From the NCBI GenBank assembly GCA_037975125.1, contig CM075857.1:93124626-93188625 (forward strand): a DNA stretch of 64,000 bases, in the 5' to 3' direction. Below are positions 42,126 through 57,500 of the stretch, in pieces; the stretch's first letter is position 1, and each line of letters begins with the position of its first letter. Made by a program: the position numbers and the translations under genes. A model generated the notes under the pieces. It saw nothing but the letters and a program-made list of their open reading frames with translations, ran no database searches and was not told where the DNA came from. The stretch comes from Latrodectus hesperus (taxonomy: Eukaryota; Arthropoda; Arachnida; Araneae; Theridiidae).

Positions 42126-45100
42126 CAAAATTTTGACAATGGAAGCAATTTTAAGATAAAAGATAAAGAGTGATAAAATTAATTTTTCTCTTCTAAGATC
42201 ATATATAGATATATTTAAGATTTAATTAAAAGTCATTACAATATAAAGCTAATGTGCTCACTTGAAAGACATTTGGCAAAGACTCACAGACACATAAGAA
42301 AAAAATTAAACTAAAACTATTAAGAAAGCAGTTTACATCATATATTAGAAAAGAATGCTTAAAAAATGTATGCAAAACATAAAATAACTAGGCATAAACT
42401 ATTTCACAAATTAGAAAATAAAAACATTTCTAGCAGCATTTGTTTTATTCTCTGTCTCTTAACTGTTATTCATCTTTTAACTTTTATATGATTAATTACT
42501 AGAAAAGCACACAGATCAAATTCAGCAAAAATTAGTAGTTATAGTTTCATTAAAATAGAAATGCAACTGGTGGCTGCATTTCTATTCTGATGAAATTATT
42601 CATGATCAAAAAGAATACAGAGCTACTATCCTTAAAGATTATATTAGGATTTAGGTCTAAAGAACTTGCTATCAAATTCAGGAAAATTCTTGAATTTCCT
42701 TTACTACATCAATTATATAATGATGACTAATGGTCTAGAAGATATAAAACATTTATCAAAGTAAACAACATTAATTTTTAAGATCAAATATCACAACATT
42801 AAAACAGATATAAACTGAACCAATCTTTCAATGTTTCTCTAAAATTGAATACAATTTTTTTTTCAATTATCTATTTGAAATTGTCAAAAATTTTTTCAAT
42901 TTGATTGAAATAATCTCAAACTACTTTGCAAACTTAAGCAAAATCAAACTCCTGTTAACATATGCACATTAATGTTTATGCAATCTATATTTAGTTCCTT
43001 CTCTGCAATCAATCAAGTAATTTCTTATTTTAATGATAAAATAAGTAAAATAAAAATTCTTTACACAACAATACATTATTAGATTACTGCAAATTGTAAT
43101 AAATAATTCCAAGGATAAAATAATTTAAGAAATATATTAAAATGATCATACTGCATACATTTAAAAATATATATTCTATTATTATTTATATCAAACTACA
43201 TAGAATATCATACATTAACAGAAGTTCATAACACAAAAGACTGCATTTGTGCAAATATTTATCTTATTTTGTTGTGTGTTTACTTAGCTTTTTTATAAAA
43301 ACAAAAATTAGATAAATTTAATAATGGTTCTGATGTTTTAAAAAATATAGGAAAATAAATATTTATTCATAGTAAAATAAAGTATAAATTACCTTCAGAT
43401 TCACTTTCAGAATCTGAATCATCCATAGTACATATTCTTCGATGTTTCTTTGCTCTTGGCTTGATTTCTTCATCTACAACAAAATTTAATACCTTTAATA
43501 AGACTAAAAAAAATTAAATTACATTATTAACCTTTAACACAAGTGTAAAAACTTAAATAGCATCATACCAGAGTCAATATCATTGGATTGTTTTGCTGAT
43601 CGTTTACTTTTCCTAGAAATAAAAGAATTAATTATATTTAAAAACTTAAATTCATGAAAGTTATTTTTAATGATAAGTTTTAATGAAAATATGAAAATTT
43701 TTTTCTTTTGAAAGATTTACTTAAAAAAAGAATTTTAAAAAATAAAACATAGAAACATTTCTTGAATTAAAATTATTAAATTACTAAGTTCTCATGTTTT
43801 TGGTACTTATTTAAATTTTAATACAAGAAAGGAACACATTTCTTGTATTAAATTTTAGATTAATTCTTTGGATAAACTAAATTTTGTCCAAAGAACTTAT
43901 TTAACAAATGCAAATTTTAAAAATATATTTCTAGTTGTAAAATGCTTTTACAGTACAAATAATTTAATCAACTTGATTATTGCATTTCTGACTTTTTCTA
44001 TAAACAAAAGTGAAAAAATTTTTCACACTGATGTCGCTACCAGTATGAAAAATTTGAATTCTCTTCATTTACATAATAAAATGTTCCTTACTGAATGGAA
44101 TAAAAAGAATAGCGCAGTAAAAATTTTACAATTGATTTTCAATCAAAACAAGTTAATTCTAAAAGTACACTTAAGCAATAGAGAGGAAAAAAACATTTAT
44201 CAGTGCTGAAGACATTGTTAATAATAAATAATAATCAATTATAAAAGGAAAAACCTTCACATTATGTATATAGACTAAACCATAACATCATTTATTGTTA
44301 CTTAAAAATAGCTTATATGGTCAAGAGCCATTGCAACATTAAACAGTTGTTGGTTGAGTTTTGAGGTGCATGATCCAAAATAGGAAAAGCTGTTCATTAA
44401 ACAATGAATAAAGTTATTGGAACTCACAAGCAAGTTGAAGTAAAATATATATACATATATTTATTTCATTATATTAAGACAAACATTAAGAAATATTAAA
44501 GTGGTTGAAAAAGTCATTATTTTTGATTTCAAATTTAAGAAAGCCTCAATTCATGCATTTTGAACTCCATGTGCCTCATATGATAATGCAACACATACTA
44601 CGGATAAGTTCATAATTACCGCCATATATTTTTCATGTACATGCATTAACCATCCCAACAAACTGTTGCACAAAACTTTCTGTGAGAGACGTATTTACAG
44701 GTGAAACTAGTTTTCATGTTTCTGGTAAAGTGAATGAGATAAGTTATGATTTTGGAGGACAAAAATTCAACAAAGTATAGTGATAAACCCATGTAATATC
44801 CCAAAGGGAATTATTTTCTTCCAATAATTTTTTTCCATCATAATTTGTTAATTATATATTTAGAATCAAAGTGAGGAAATTTCATTTAGTGAACTAGAGA
44901 AAGCAATTCTCAGTTTCATTCTATTAGATTAGTAAGATTACACTCTATTAGATTGGGATAAAAACATAACCAATACTAGATCACAGCTGGATTCTTTAGT
45001 GATAAATTTTTAGATAATTTTATTTTTCTATTTGGCAGGATTCACAATTATTAATAGTTTAACATTTTAAAAATATAAAATAAGCAGAAAAAACTTGCCT

Positions 45101-45487
45101 AAATCATTTGATTTAATAAACACAAAGTTTATAGAAGCAAATTGAAAAGAAGAAATTACATTTCTTTCCATATCATAACTAATCTATATTTTTTCAAGGC
45201 AGGATTAAATAGTAAATTTATAATGTCGAACACTCGAAATTAGGCAAACAAATACAAAATAAGGTGAAATATATGATGAAATAATTACTTCAAAACAACT
45301 ATAAATAAAAAAAACTTATATTTCATGATTAGAGGTTAAAATTTTCCTCAAAATGGTCATCAAGACTATATATTCAATAAAATGATTAAAACTTCATTTC
45401 TTTATAAAATATATGTAAATCCTTAAATGAAATCTTTATTTCAAGAAAATATGCTTTCTTATGTTAGTTCAATACAAAAAAATATTC

Positions 45488-45578
<91 letters not shown>

Positions 45579-48500
45579 GCAGTGAATATATAAATTTTGT
45601 TTAACTGTTATAATTATTAATCTATATAATTTTCAAAACTTTTGTGATTGATTTCACACTTTTTAAATTATAACTTTAAAGATCAACGTGAAAGGTTTTT
45701 CATATATGTTGAACATTCATACATTATTTGTTAACATTTTGCAACTAAAATTATGTTACACACCAACTGTTTTCTAATTTTTTCTGAAGAAACAATTTGG
45801 CCATTAAAGTTTGTCTTACCTTTGAGAAGATTTTCCTTTTCCGTTTTTGTGTAACCCATTTTTCTCCACAGTTTCCTTATTATGAGTTTCTATAACATCA
45901 TGAATGTTTTCAGTTGTATGAGTGTTTGTTGGAGGAGGAGGAACAGAATTATTTATTGTTTGTTTTACAGGATCAGAAGTCTTTTTTTCTGAAACAAAAG
46001 TTTATGAGTATAGTAATAAACATATATCTTTTGCATAGTTAGAAAATTCTTCAAAAATTTTAAAAATTCTTTAAGGGTTAAGAACAATTTCTATAGCTGA
46101 AAATTATTATTTTGCTTTTAATTTTCACAGCAATGTTTAACAAACTTTTCAGTAAATGTCACCTTAACCATCAAATGCATATATAATTATAAAAATGTTT
46201 GCATATTTTAAAAAAGAACTAATTCTTTTCTTTCTTTCTGAACGATTTTCCCCTTTCTTGTTTTATAAAATTAGCTTTAAATAAAAAATATATACTTCAA
46301 ATCTTTTAGCATTCATATTTAGTTAAAATATTTTAAATAAATTGAACATTCAAATATCTATTATTTTACTGCATACTGAAACATGGTTAGAAAATTTTAC
46401 TCCATTATGAATGAGCATATTCCTTATAATAACATTGCCTGGTTTTAATTGTTGAATCATTTCTCATTAATCTTTAAGAATTTGTATATAAGTAAAATAT
46501 AACACGTTTAACACAAATGTAATTAGTAATATTTTTTTCTAACAAAAAATTTAAATTCTGTAAAATATTGATATTCTGATTCTCTATTATTCTAATGATT
46601 ATTCATCATAAAGTATGGATATATTTGGAAACTAATTTAAGGAATGTACCACTCTATCAATTTGTTAGCTTGTTTACCTATGAAATTATAAAATTATGTA
46701 GATTAAATTGTTATTTCCCTACATAGCTTGAATTTCCTGAATACCATAAAAATGTATGAAGCTATGATGAAAGGTAACTCTTTAATAAATTGATGTTTCT
46801 AATTTCTTTATCAACAGTAAAAACAGCAAGAAAAATTTAAATTTTCAAACACTCATAAAAGTTGCATGTTGTGAAATTTGCATGTTTTGATGTGTTTAAG
46901 ATACATAATGGTATAGGGTTTGTTTAATATATTAGTCATTAACTTTTATCTTAGTTCCTCAGGCTTTAATTCAACAAGATTCCATAGGTTTGTAATTGAA
47001 AAATTTTACAAGCCAAATGTTTTTTTCAAAGTGCAACAGTTAAATATGAGATATTATTCTCTTCAGCTATTGTGAATTTTTTACAACAGGTGAAAAATAA
47101 ATATAAAATCTTTTTCATTAACTTTTAACCTAATCTTTCTAAATCACTATAAATATAAACATAATCAAATTTTTTTTCTTTGATTTAAAGAATTATTCTT
47201 TGTAAGTATTAAACACATGATTATAATCATATGAAATTTTCTTTAATAATATGATTAAAATAATAACTTCTTGTTGCATAAGCCAACACAAAAAGACTAG
47301 AACCATATTTTTCATTACTACAGGGTTCATACAGATTTCCAAGAATCAAATCAAAAATTTCCAGGAGGTATCACATTCATGTTAAATGATATTTTATTTT
47401 AAAAATTGTCCTTAACCAAATATGCATATAATTATGTACATGCAATATTTTTCAATCATTTCTGTAAAAAATAAAAATAAATAATTGCAAACATTAATGA
47501 GACTATTTTTTATATGAGTTAAAATTGATGATTATTTTAAAAACCTTCAATGAATTTACAGCTATAACAGAAAATTTTTTTATTTAAATAGTCAACATTC
47601 TATATAATACTGGATGATGCATTGTATAAAATAAAATAATTTTAGAGTTTTTAGACATTTCCAATAGATTTAGATAGCAAAGATTCTTTTAAAAACTTTT
47701 GCATCAAACTTTTCAACAACGCATGAAAATCTCCAGCAATAAATGGCTACATTTGTTTATCAGTTTGATAAAATGTCAAAAAAGGTTCTACTTCCTGAGC
47801 AATAAATATAAAAAAATTGCATTTAGCAGAAAAAAGTACATCTTTTGTATACTTCTGCACAATATCAAAAGTTTTGGTACCAGGATTAGGAAAATTTTTG
47901 TTTTAAACAAATGACATAAATGTTTTAAGATACAGTAACATTTCAAGCAATCTGTTGAAAACACTTATATTTTCTAACCATCGATGTTCGCAAAACTTAA
48001 AAGGAAATTTTACGCCTGGGTGAAGGCTATCAAAGTTATCCCTACGAGTGGGTGAGTCCTTAAATACCCTGTATATTGCACTTGCTGTTACCTCAACTTC
48101 TGGAAATGAGGAACATCCATGGTCGTAAGTATAGTGTAGAATGTGTAGGCTGCAGTTTCTGACATTTACAATATTTGAATGATGTTCACTATTTAAAAAA
48201 CCAGCCATTTTAGTCAAAAAAGAGCAGTTTACATTTGGGCCATCCATTGACAACTGGAGTAATCCACTTGTTTTTAATTCTAAGCACTTCTCATTCACTT
48301 TTTCAAGCAAAATATCTCCAGTTGAATAACCTTAAAAAATTGGATGAGAAATACTGTTTTTAACTGTATCATTATCTTAAAATCTTACATGGCAATCCAA
48401 TTGTTTTGCTTGCAGATGATTATTTAAGCTTTCATCAAAAAGATGCACATAATTAGAAACATTCTTAAATTTTTTCAATAAGTTGGAAAAATAAGGTGCA

Positions 48501-51500
48501 ATTCCAAAAACTGTTAAATAAGCACACTTTTTTTTTCAGTACAACTAAAAAACTTTGCAATAGCACTGTCTGGAAACACTGCTTGAAAAAGCAATTTATA
48601 TTGTTACAAAAACTGTTGTTGAATCTATTGTTTAAAACATTAAAGATCCATAGAATTTGCGAGTGGGTTCACACTCGTTAACAAAACCAGAAGTGAAAAA
48701 ATCTTTTAAATGAGTCGATTTTTTCAGCACATATAGCTTGTTCTAATAAATAAATATGCTTTTTCCCTTTCATATGGGATTTAATTGCCGATTCACCCAT
48801 ATTTGCCAAATAGACAATGGGCTTGTGTTTTTTCTGAACCACACAAAAGCCACTTTTTGTATGGCTTTTCCAGAGTTAATTGGTCATTTAAAAGATATTT
48901 TCCATCAAACACATTAAATAATTTATTTCAGTTTTTATTTCATTAATAAACAAATTTATCCTGCTTCAATTAAATTATATGCAATTTTCATCAAGGGAGA
49001 CATGGAAAGTATGTTTTAACTGAAATTTTTTATTTAAATAATAATATTCAAAGAATTTTATGCATTATAAGAAAAACAGCAGCAAATAGAAAAATAATCA
49101 ATTAAAATCGGCCATCTTAACTGCGCAACATATTGATTTTGTTTGGTGATTCTTCACTTCCATTTCAATTAAATCTAAATGCTACTAAATCAAATTATTA
49201 TGAAATTATTGTAGCTAAACTAGATCTTAAAACTGTCAACAGTAAAAAATACAAAAATTTTATATCGTTGGTGCCGTCATCTAGTAGCAATATTGTAGAA
49301 TATTTGTTCACCATTTAAATATTTTAAAGGATGTACAAGGAAAAATGAATTAAAATTTTCAATCACATGAGCTTCTTGTCTAATGCACAATGATTTTACA
49401 AAATGCAAGTTAAATGATAAGCAGTAATTAATCATAATTTACTAGAGTAAAGCATAACAATAAATGGATTTATTAATTGAGAAGAATATTAAATTCGTTA
49501 TAAAAAACTTAAAGCATAAAGAATAAGCAATAAATTTTGATAAAAATTGAGGCATAACAATTCAATTATATCATCTCTTAAACACTTTTTTTTTTCAATT
49601 CTTTTAATTTCAATCAACACAAAAACTATGATAGAGAAAGGAAATAAAATAAATTTTACAAAAACAATAAACATTGAAGCAAAAATTAACACAAGCACTT
49701 TTTAAACATCATTCCCAATATTTTAGTTTTAAAATAAACAGTTAACATAAAACATAAGAGATATATTTTAAAATTATACAATACAGTAACAAGTTTCAGG
49801 CATTATTTATTATTTTAAGAAATTAGTACAAAATAATCATACCTCAAAAAATTTGATAGGAAAAAATTCATTAATTGAAAACAACATTTATATCATAATT
49901 GCTAATTACACATGATGCTTATGATTTCCCATTAAAAATAAAAAACATCTTCAGAGTAAAACACAGGTTCAACTCTTTCAATTCTTGAAGTTTTTTTTAA
50001 AGTTTATTTTATAATTATTTTAAACATATGTGATGATAACAAAGACAATATAAATTATTGCATTTTTAATTAGTAAACACATTTTATGAAACTTAATAAG
50101 TTAATAAAACAAGTTGATGCCATTTTTAATTAAGTGATATAGAATAATGAATATTTTCGACTTGTTTTTAATGTCTGTTTAATTGAAGTGATCTGGATTT
50201 TATATACAGTACACAATATAATATAAAAGCAAATATTCAAAATTAAGCAAAAATAGGAAATTTTCATTCATAATAATTTACCACTTTGTCTTGAGAACAT
50301 AGACAATAAATTATTTTGCCCTGTTGTTTTCATAGCAACCTAAAACATATGGATTTTTTCATATATTAACTTTTTACACATTAATTTATTTAAAAAAGTA
50401 TAAAAAAGCAAATTATAAATATAATAACCTTAGAATTGCTATTAGTCTTCACAACTTCTGTTGGAGAATCAGTTTTCTTTCCTTTCTTAGACTTATCTTC
50501 AAGTTTTTGCCATAAAGATCCCAAAGTAGTTTTAGATGAAGATGGCTAAGAAAATCAATTACATTTTTGAGCCTTTAATTTTACATAGCAAATGAGAAAT
50601 GCATTAAATTTTGAAACTGATGCATTATAAAAATTAGTGTGCCATAAAATCATTTATCAAGCAGTTTAATATAATTAAATAATTCATGAATTCTAATTAT
50701 TAATTGATAACATATTATACTTTATTGTACATAACTGTAATATTCTCATTGACAAAAAACTAAATTTCTAATTTTCAAATTTAGAAAACTTAACCATGAG
50801 ACTCCAGTAAAATTTTTTAAGGGGTTAAATTTTTTTTTCATTTAGTTATCAATAAATAAGGGGAATTTCAATATATATATATATATAAACACACATATAT
50901 TAACATAAACATTATAATTGATTTGTGTTATAATAAATACATTACTACACAAAAAAATGAGAGAATAAATTATATTTAATTTTATTATTTACTTACACAG
51001 TATATGTTCCTTAGAAAACCATACAAAAAATCATGAAAGATAAAGGGATAAAATCTAAATATTTTAACAAAAAGAAAAGCAGAAAAGTAACTGAAATCCA
51101 TATTATAAATCATAAAACCAAAACAATTAATTTTCAATATAAAAAATTAAATTGAAATTATAGATACCAGAATAATACTCATAATTATTCATCACTTATC
51201 ATGAATAAATGTGTCAAATACAACTATCAGCTTTAATTCAATTGAAGAATTTCATTTATTATTAATAGCCTGTTTTGTTATTAATAGTCTTTTTCTTTCT
51301 AATTTTTTTGTAACAAAATTTATTATGAACATTTTTTTGTTTATTTCTCTAGTTTCTTTATATAATTCTTGATATCCTGTATGCAAATTAAATCAGTTGT
51401 TAATGGCTAAACTTTAACTGTGACTGTTATTATTGACTTCTTTATTTATCATAAACTGTAACAAATTTTCGTTCAAATCATTCTCACCCAAAGGATTTTT

Positions 51501-54500
51501 CAACATTTATTATTAAATATCAAGTGCTTCAATTCTTCAATATTTCTTCGTGTTCAAGATCGATTGCATTTGATAAAATTATAAGTTTAGAATACATAGC
51601 TGATTTTTATACAATAAAACTATCTCTTTTGACACATGCCAGCAAAAATTTTTTTCAAGAAGCATTTAAGGTCAAATGGTGAAATTGTTTGGTAGCAAAA
51701 GTATTTGTAATACAACCTACAACTGTAAATTTTCTCCCTGCTTCTACGACAGTTAAATTCCTTTCTTTTGCTGAGTTTAAATTATATAAACATTGTTTTA
51801 CATAGTATATTTTAAGTACTATTATAATACTTTGATCAAGTGGTTGAATCAAGATGGTATTAGTGATAAAAACACTTTTAGTACTTGGATGATTTAGAAT
51901 TAAATGGCCAGTTCATTTTCGATGAGGAAAAGTATATTAAATTTCAAACCATTTTGTTCTATACATATCTGAACCTATGGAATAAAACAGTTGATGAAGT
52001 AATTTGTAAGCAGGTCAACAATTATTGCAATTTCACTGATTCTGTCTTAAGGCATTTTTCCCCCAGAATAATCCTGTTTCAATGGCATTTAATATTGTGT
52101 CAGGAGTATAACCATTCTGCTCAATCATTTTTTTAAAGACTTTTGGATCACTTTTGTCTGTTGATGCTTTTATATTTTTTTAAATCATAATATTCATATC
52201 CTTTTAAAAAATCTGTCAGTCACCCTTCATTTGCATTAAATTCCAGTTTCTCATTACCCGAGGATGGTTTAAAATCTTAAAGCTGGTTACATATCCTAAA
52301 TGTTTTCTCCCTTATGTTTTTCTCAACATTGGGCATTCTTTTCTTCCCATAACTCTCCTGTTTTAAAACATCATATTTTCTCTAGTTTTACATAAAATAG
52401 GTTTTTGACTATAGGAAAATGTTTTGAAACACCCAAAATTATTGATTGTCAAATGAAACTCCTATTTTTTTTCTAATTGTTCTTAAAGCCCCTTTGTTTA
52501 AACCAGAATTTTACTAAAGACCTGGAGCTTAGTTACCATCGACATCAACACAGGTGTGTAAACAAGCACCTTCTCTCTCTCTCTTTTTTTTTTTGAAAGA
52601 GCAACTTTGTAAAAAGCTACGAATCTCCTGTAGCCTTGCTGTTATATGACCTGTACATATGAATAGCACTGTGGTTAGTGTCCTAAAAGAGCTCTTAGTA
52701 TGCCTGGCGAACTCTTACAATATCTTGCTCTACCCAGTAACTCAGGAAATGCAGTAGGGAGCTTTTTTATTTCTTCAGATTTAAAACCGCAATTCACTCA
52801 GGTAAAACCTCAGAGATAGATTTATTTTTATAAGATAAGGAAATACAGAGTAAATCAAACGAAGGAGTAGAAAGGACTTTTTCAGCACCAGAAATAGAAA
52901 TGACCTCTAGTCCCTCAAATATCTGGAGCAGTGCAGAAAGCTATTGGTAGCTGCTCTAGTCTGCCTACCTAAACAGGATAAAGTAAGTATTTAATACAAT
53001 GGAATTGTTTCAACAAAACCCTGCATATAAAAAATCTCATAAGAGAGAGAAAATGTTGCATTTTATTGTATACGATTGTGATGTCTTTGCTTTTACTTGA
53101 TTGCCTACTTTAGATACTCTTGATTCTAAAGTATTACATCTCAGTTCTATAGAGGAGCTTTCTGACTTCAAAACAAAATGGGAAATCTTCTCAGAGGGAG
53201 TTATTATTTTGGAGCTGGAGTTTGGTACAATATGCTTTTAGCAGAGGTGCCTTGATTGTTGAATCCAATACAGAAGAAAAAGAACAGACATGGAAGCTTC
53301 AACTTTCTTGAGCCAAACTAAAATTTCTGGTTGTTTCTAACAAAATTCTTCGTTTTTTTTAAACATATTTTGTTACTGTTTAGACATTTTATTAATAACA
53401 TTATAAAAACAATGTAAAAATTACATTGCTGATAGAACTTTTTTAAACCAAAAAGTAAAACAATATTGTAGAAAACTATATAAGCCATATAGATGAGGGA
53501 TGAATATATCTTCCTTGATAGGATTGTATGCTATATGCATGTGCAAGATTGAAAGAATGGAGAACAAAAAAGAAATTCATTTTATATTGTCTAAAAATCA
53601 AAATATGAGTAAGTTTGGCAAATCTATGAGAAGTTATTAGAATATAGATCTTTGTTGATATAAAGCATTGTTTAATTAATACTTCTCAGAAAACAAAATT
53701 CTTACAATATAATTTTTTTAACACAGTAAAATAAATTGAAAATAAAAATTATAATAGAAATTTAAAATCAATTTTTATTGAAATTATTTATTACATTCTA
53801 CATATACTGAACATTTTAACATAAAATAAAATTACACTGAAGAACAAAATGTTATGTTTAAATTGTTGAAATACAAAGAAATAATGAGAAAGTGATTATA
53901 AAATTCGAGTGTAACCCAGAACTCAAGGATTCAAAGTAAGCCGGCCAAGTCATTCAAATTTATGTGGGCATAGAAAACTGTCTCCTGATTACACTTTCAA
54001 GATTAAATTTTTTTTTTTAAAAATGCGATTCATGCTACAATAAAAAATGTAAGTAAAAAGTATATTATTGAACCATGTTATTTCAAATTCAAGCAAAAAA
54101 GGAATTAGGAGTATAAGTATATATGTGTGAGTAATATACTGCTGTCACAAAATCCACCAAGTTGTCTAGTTAGTAGTGGTTGCTATAACAACAAGAGTTG
54201 TCCATATCAGATGAAGGTTAAGAGTATGATGAATTGCCAATATTTAAAGTAGTACCTCACATTATTCTCAATGTGTTCAGTAAGCCAAAGTTGGCCCCTT
54301 TCTTCTGGTTCCTCTTGTCAAAAATAGAATGTCTTGTTGAGGTGACAGCAGTCATAAAAATATTGATGGGATTCTTGTGGTAAAAAGACAGTATTATTGG
54401 GGAAGGCTAATTCCCAATTATGCATATTTATATTTTGTACAACATGGAATGTGGGAAATTTTTGAATTTGGATGTATGCCATTTTTAAAGTTGGAAGATT

Positions 54501-57500
54501 AAAAGTTATCTTACAATGATTGTTACTTAAATATAACAATTATCATTATTTATTACGATTATTTTATACAAAAAAAAGATAACAAAAAAGGATTCAAAAG
54601 TTCCTAGACTTAGTCTATACTTTTTTACAGGAGTGCAACTACGAGAATATTTTTATTTCTTCCCTTCTTCTTTAGTTTGTCCCACATCACGAAAACTTAG
54701 TGACAGCATTTTTTGTAGGCAGCTGCATTTAGTAATGGGTGATAGAAAGAAATGGTACCAGTTGAGCAGAGAATCAACATCAAATTTTGTGTTTGTTTGG
54801 GAAAGAGTGCTATGGAAACTTGAAATGTTGAAGCAGGTGTACGCAAGTGAAATCTTACTCAAAATAGAAATTTTTGAGTGGCATCGCTGTTTCAGAGAAG
54901 GCAGGTAAAGTGCCAAAGATTGTGAACATTGTGGCTGTCCTGGGACTTCTAGCACATATGAAAAGATCAAAAAAGTTGTCTGTGGCGGTACATGAGAACA
55001 GGCAGTAAACAATTTCTTACATAGAAGAATCAATTTCGATATCAGAGGCCAGTGGATGTTGACTAAGGATCTTAACATGCACAGGATGTGTCAACACTTT
55101 GTTCCCCAAAGGTAGAACGTAGATAAAAGTTCGTTTGAATGGAAATGGTGGCAGACTTAATCTCAGCTGTTGACAAATATTCTTCCTTACATAGCAGAAT
55201 TGTTACTGGAAACGAGAAATAGTGCTTTTTGTACGACTAGCAAACCAAAAGTGTCAGCAATATGGAAATCATCACAATTTCCACAGAAATAAACACTCAT
55301 CCAAGATCGCTATAAAGAAAAGATCATACTAAAGGTATTCTTGGATATTCAATGTGAACCTAGAATTTATTGTTGAAATATGCAATGTGTACAAAGATTC
55401 TAATTCAAAATCCTGCACCCTTTATTTGCATTTACATGAGTCAATTCGGAAGAGATAAAAAATGTGGACAAAGCAGTCATGGGTGCTGTTGCATGACAAC
55501 CTTCCTGTGCTCAATGATCCTTACTTATCAATGACTATCTCGTGAAACCAAAACCAACCAAATATACCTCATCCTCCTTATTCACCTGATCTTGCACTCA
55601 GTGATATCTTATTTCCTGAATTTACAACACGCTTGCATGATCCTCAATTTCAATCTTCAGCTAATGTTAAATGAGCATCGCAGGCTGAATTACAAAGTCT
55701 TGGCCAAAAAATGGATTCCAGACATGCTATGATGAACTTTACAGGTACTGGCAAAAATGTGTTGTTGCACAAGGGTCTTATTTAATGGGAGGCTGAGTTT
55801 CTACAGTTCAATTCATAATATTTTTTTAAGTTATAGATTCAGTCAGGGAACTTTTGAATCATACCACATAATTAACATAAAAAAATATGATTACTTTCTA
55901 CAAGGTAAGTGTTATGAAATGATTCCAACAAATATGCTTGTTTAAATAGTACAACAATTACTTTTAAAAATAACATGAAAGGCAGAAATCTATTTTTCAC
56001 ATAACTTTCTTCATTCAATATAGATTTTATAAGAAAAAATAGAAACTGTATATCAAAATCTATTACACGAAGAATAAAATCTACTAAAACAAAAGGCCTT
56101 TTATAGAGTATAAAGTATAAAATGAATCTACATAAATGCTGAATTATTCATAAAACCATTCATGCAAATGAATAAAATTTCAAGTCGATTTAAAATTGAC
56201 TATTTTGCAATCAGTGTTTGCACACAAGAGGTAATTCAGAAGGACCAACACTTTTAAGTGCATCCCAAATAACTCATAAATAGGGAATGAAGTAAAGATT
56301 TAATCTTCCTACTTTAAAAAATCAAATTTAGAACTGACCATTTAACGACAAGATTGACTTTAGGGAAGAAAATGGTAAATAATTACTTTTTATGTGTATA
56401 TTTTTCATACCTTACTGCCTTAAGTATAGTAGTCAAACTTAAAAAGAAAAGTAGTAAGGCTATACATGGAAAAATAATTCATTAAAATTAAATTGGCATA
56501 ATGAATGTAGAATTCTAATTATAAAAGGAAATTAAAATAAAAACATTTACTTTATTGCTTATTTTTGTTCCATTAACTGATTCATTTTTATTCAATGTGT
56601 TCGATGTTTGAGATTCATCTGTTGTTGATTTCTTTTCAAATTCCAATTTATTGTTTGTAGAATTTTTGGTAGAATTATTTGAAAATAAAGATGGAGCACC
56701 TTCTTTTTTTAATTGTTTCACCTAAAATAAAAACACAAAAATAATAAATTAATATTCGGAAATTAAATAAACTATTAAATTTTATAAATTTAAGTATATC
56801 ACATTCAATCATATTTAGAAAAATATGCATTTTAAATTATGATTTTCTCTACAAAATAAAACTAATACACTACATAATAAATTTAAAATATTTACAGAAA
56901 ATAGAAATAGATATAAAATAATTTTAATGAACAATAATGTAATAGTAAAAACTATCTAAATTTTAAAATTCATAACTTGAAGCATTTTTCAAAAAAGTAA
57001 GCAGTTAACTTAATTTATGATCAACAGTAAAAAAATAGAATCAATCACAAATCATAAACCAATCACAAAGATAATAAACACAACAAAGCAATTTACATCA
57101 GGTAAATTTCAATCATACAATTTGAACTGAAAATTACATGCATTTGTAAAATCATACCCTTTAGAGTTGATTTTTCTGTTAGCAATTCAGCTATGTAAGT
57201 AATTATAGTTAGTAAGCATTAAATTAATTTCTTAAAAATGTTTTATATATCTTAAACAGTTAATGAAAAATAAACATAAAAAAGAACAATAACTATGTTT
57301 TAAGTGCCGTATTTTCCTGTATATAATCAGCGGATTATATGTTAAAAAAGTTCCGAATTTCGTCGTGCGTATTATACGCCACCACGGATAATCTGACAAA
57401 AAAATAGTTTTCACCAGAAAAAATTTGGGGAAAAAAAAACGCCATTTATTTTTTATAAAATAAATAACAGATGGTTGCAATATTCAGTTGAGTTATTTAA

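Noticed and set aside
43868..44209. 113-codon plus-strand ORF inside POLD3 intron F-G
   Set aside because: Composition (Asn, Lys, Ile, Phe, Leu) is what AT-rich DNA gives by chance. There is no motif and no recognisable neighbour. It could be a relic but I cannot support it.
51885..52136. 83-codon plus-strand ORF
   Set aside because: Antisense to the pogo relic on the minus strand, with no features of its own.
54653..55078. 141-codon minus-strand ORF
   Set aside because: It is antisense to the mariner transposase N-terminal region, which reads properly on the plus strand.
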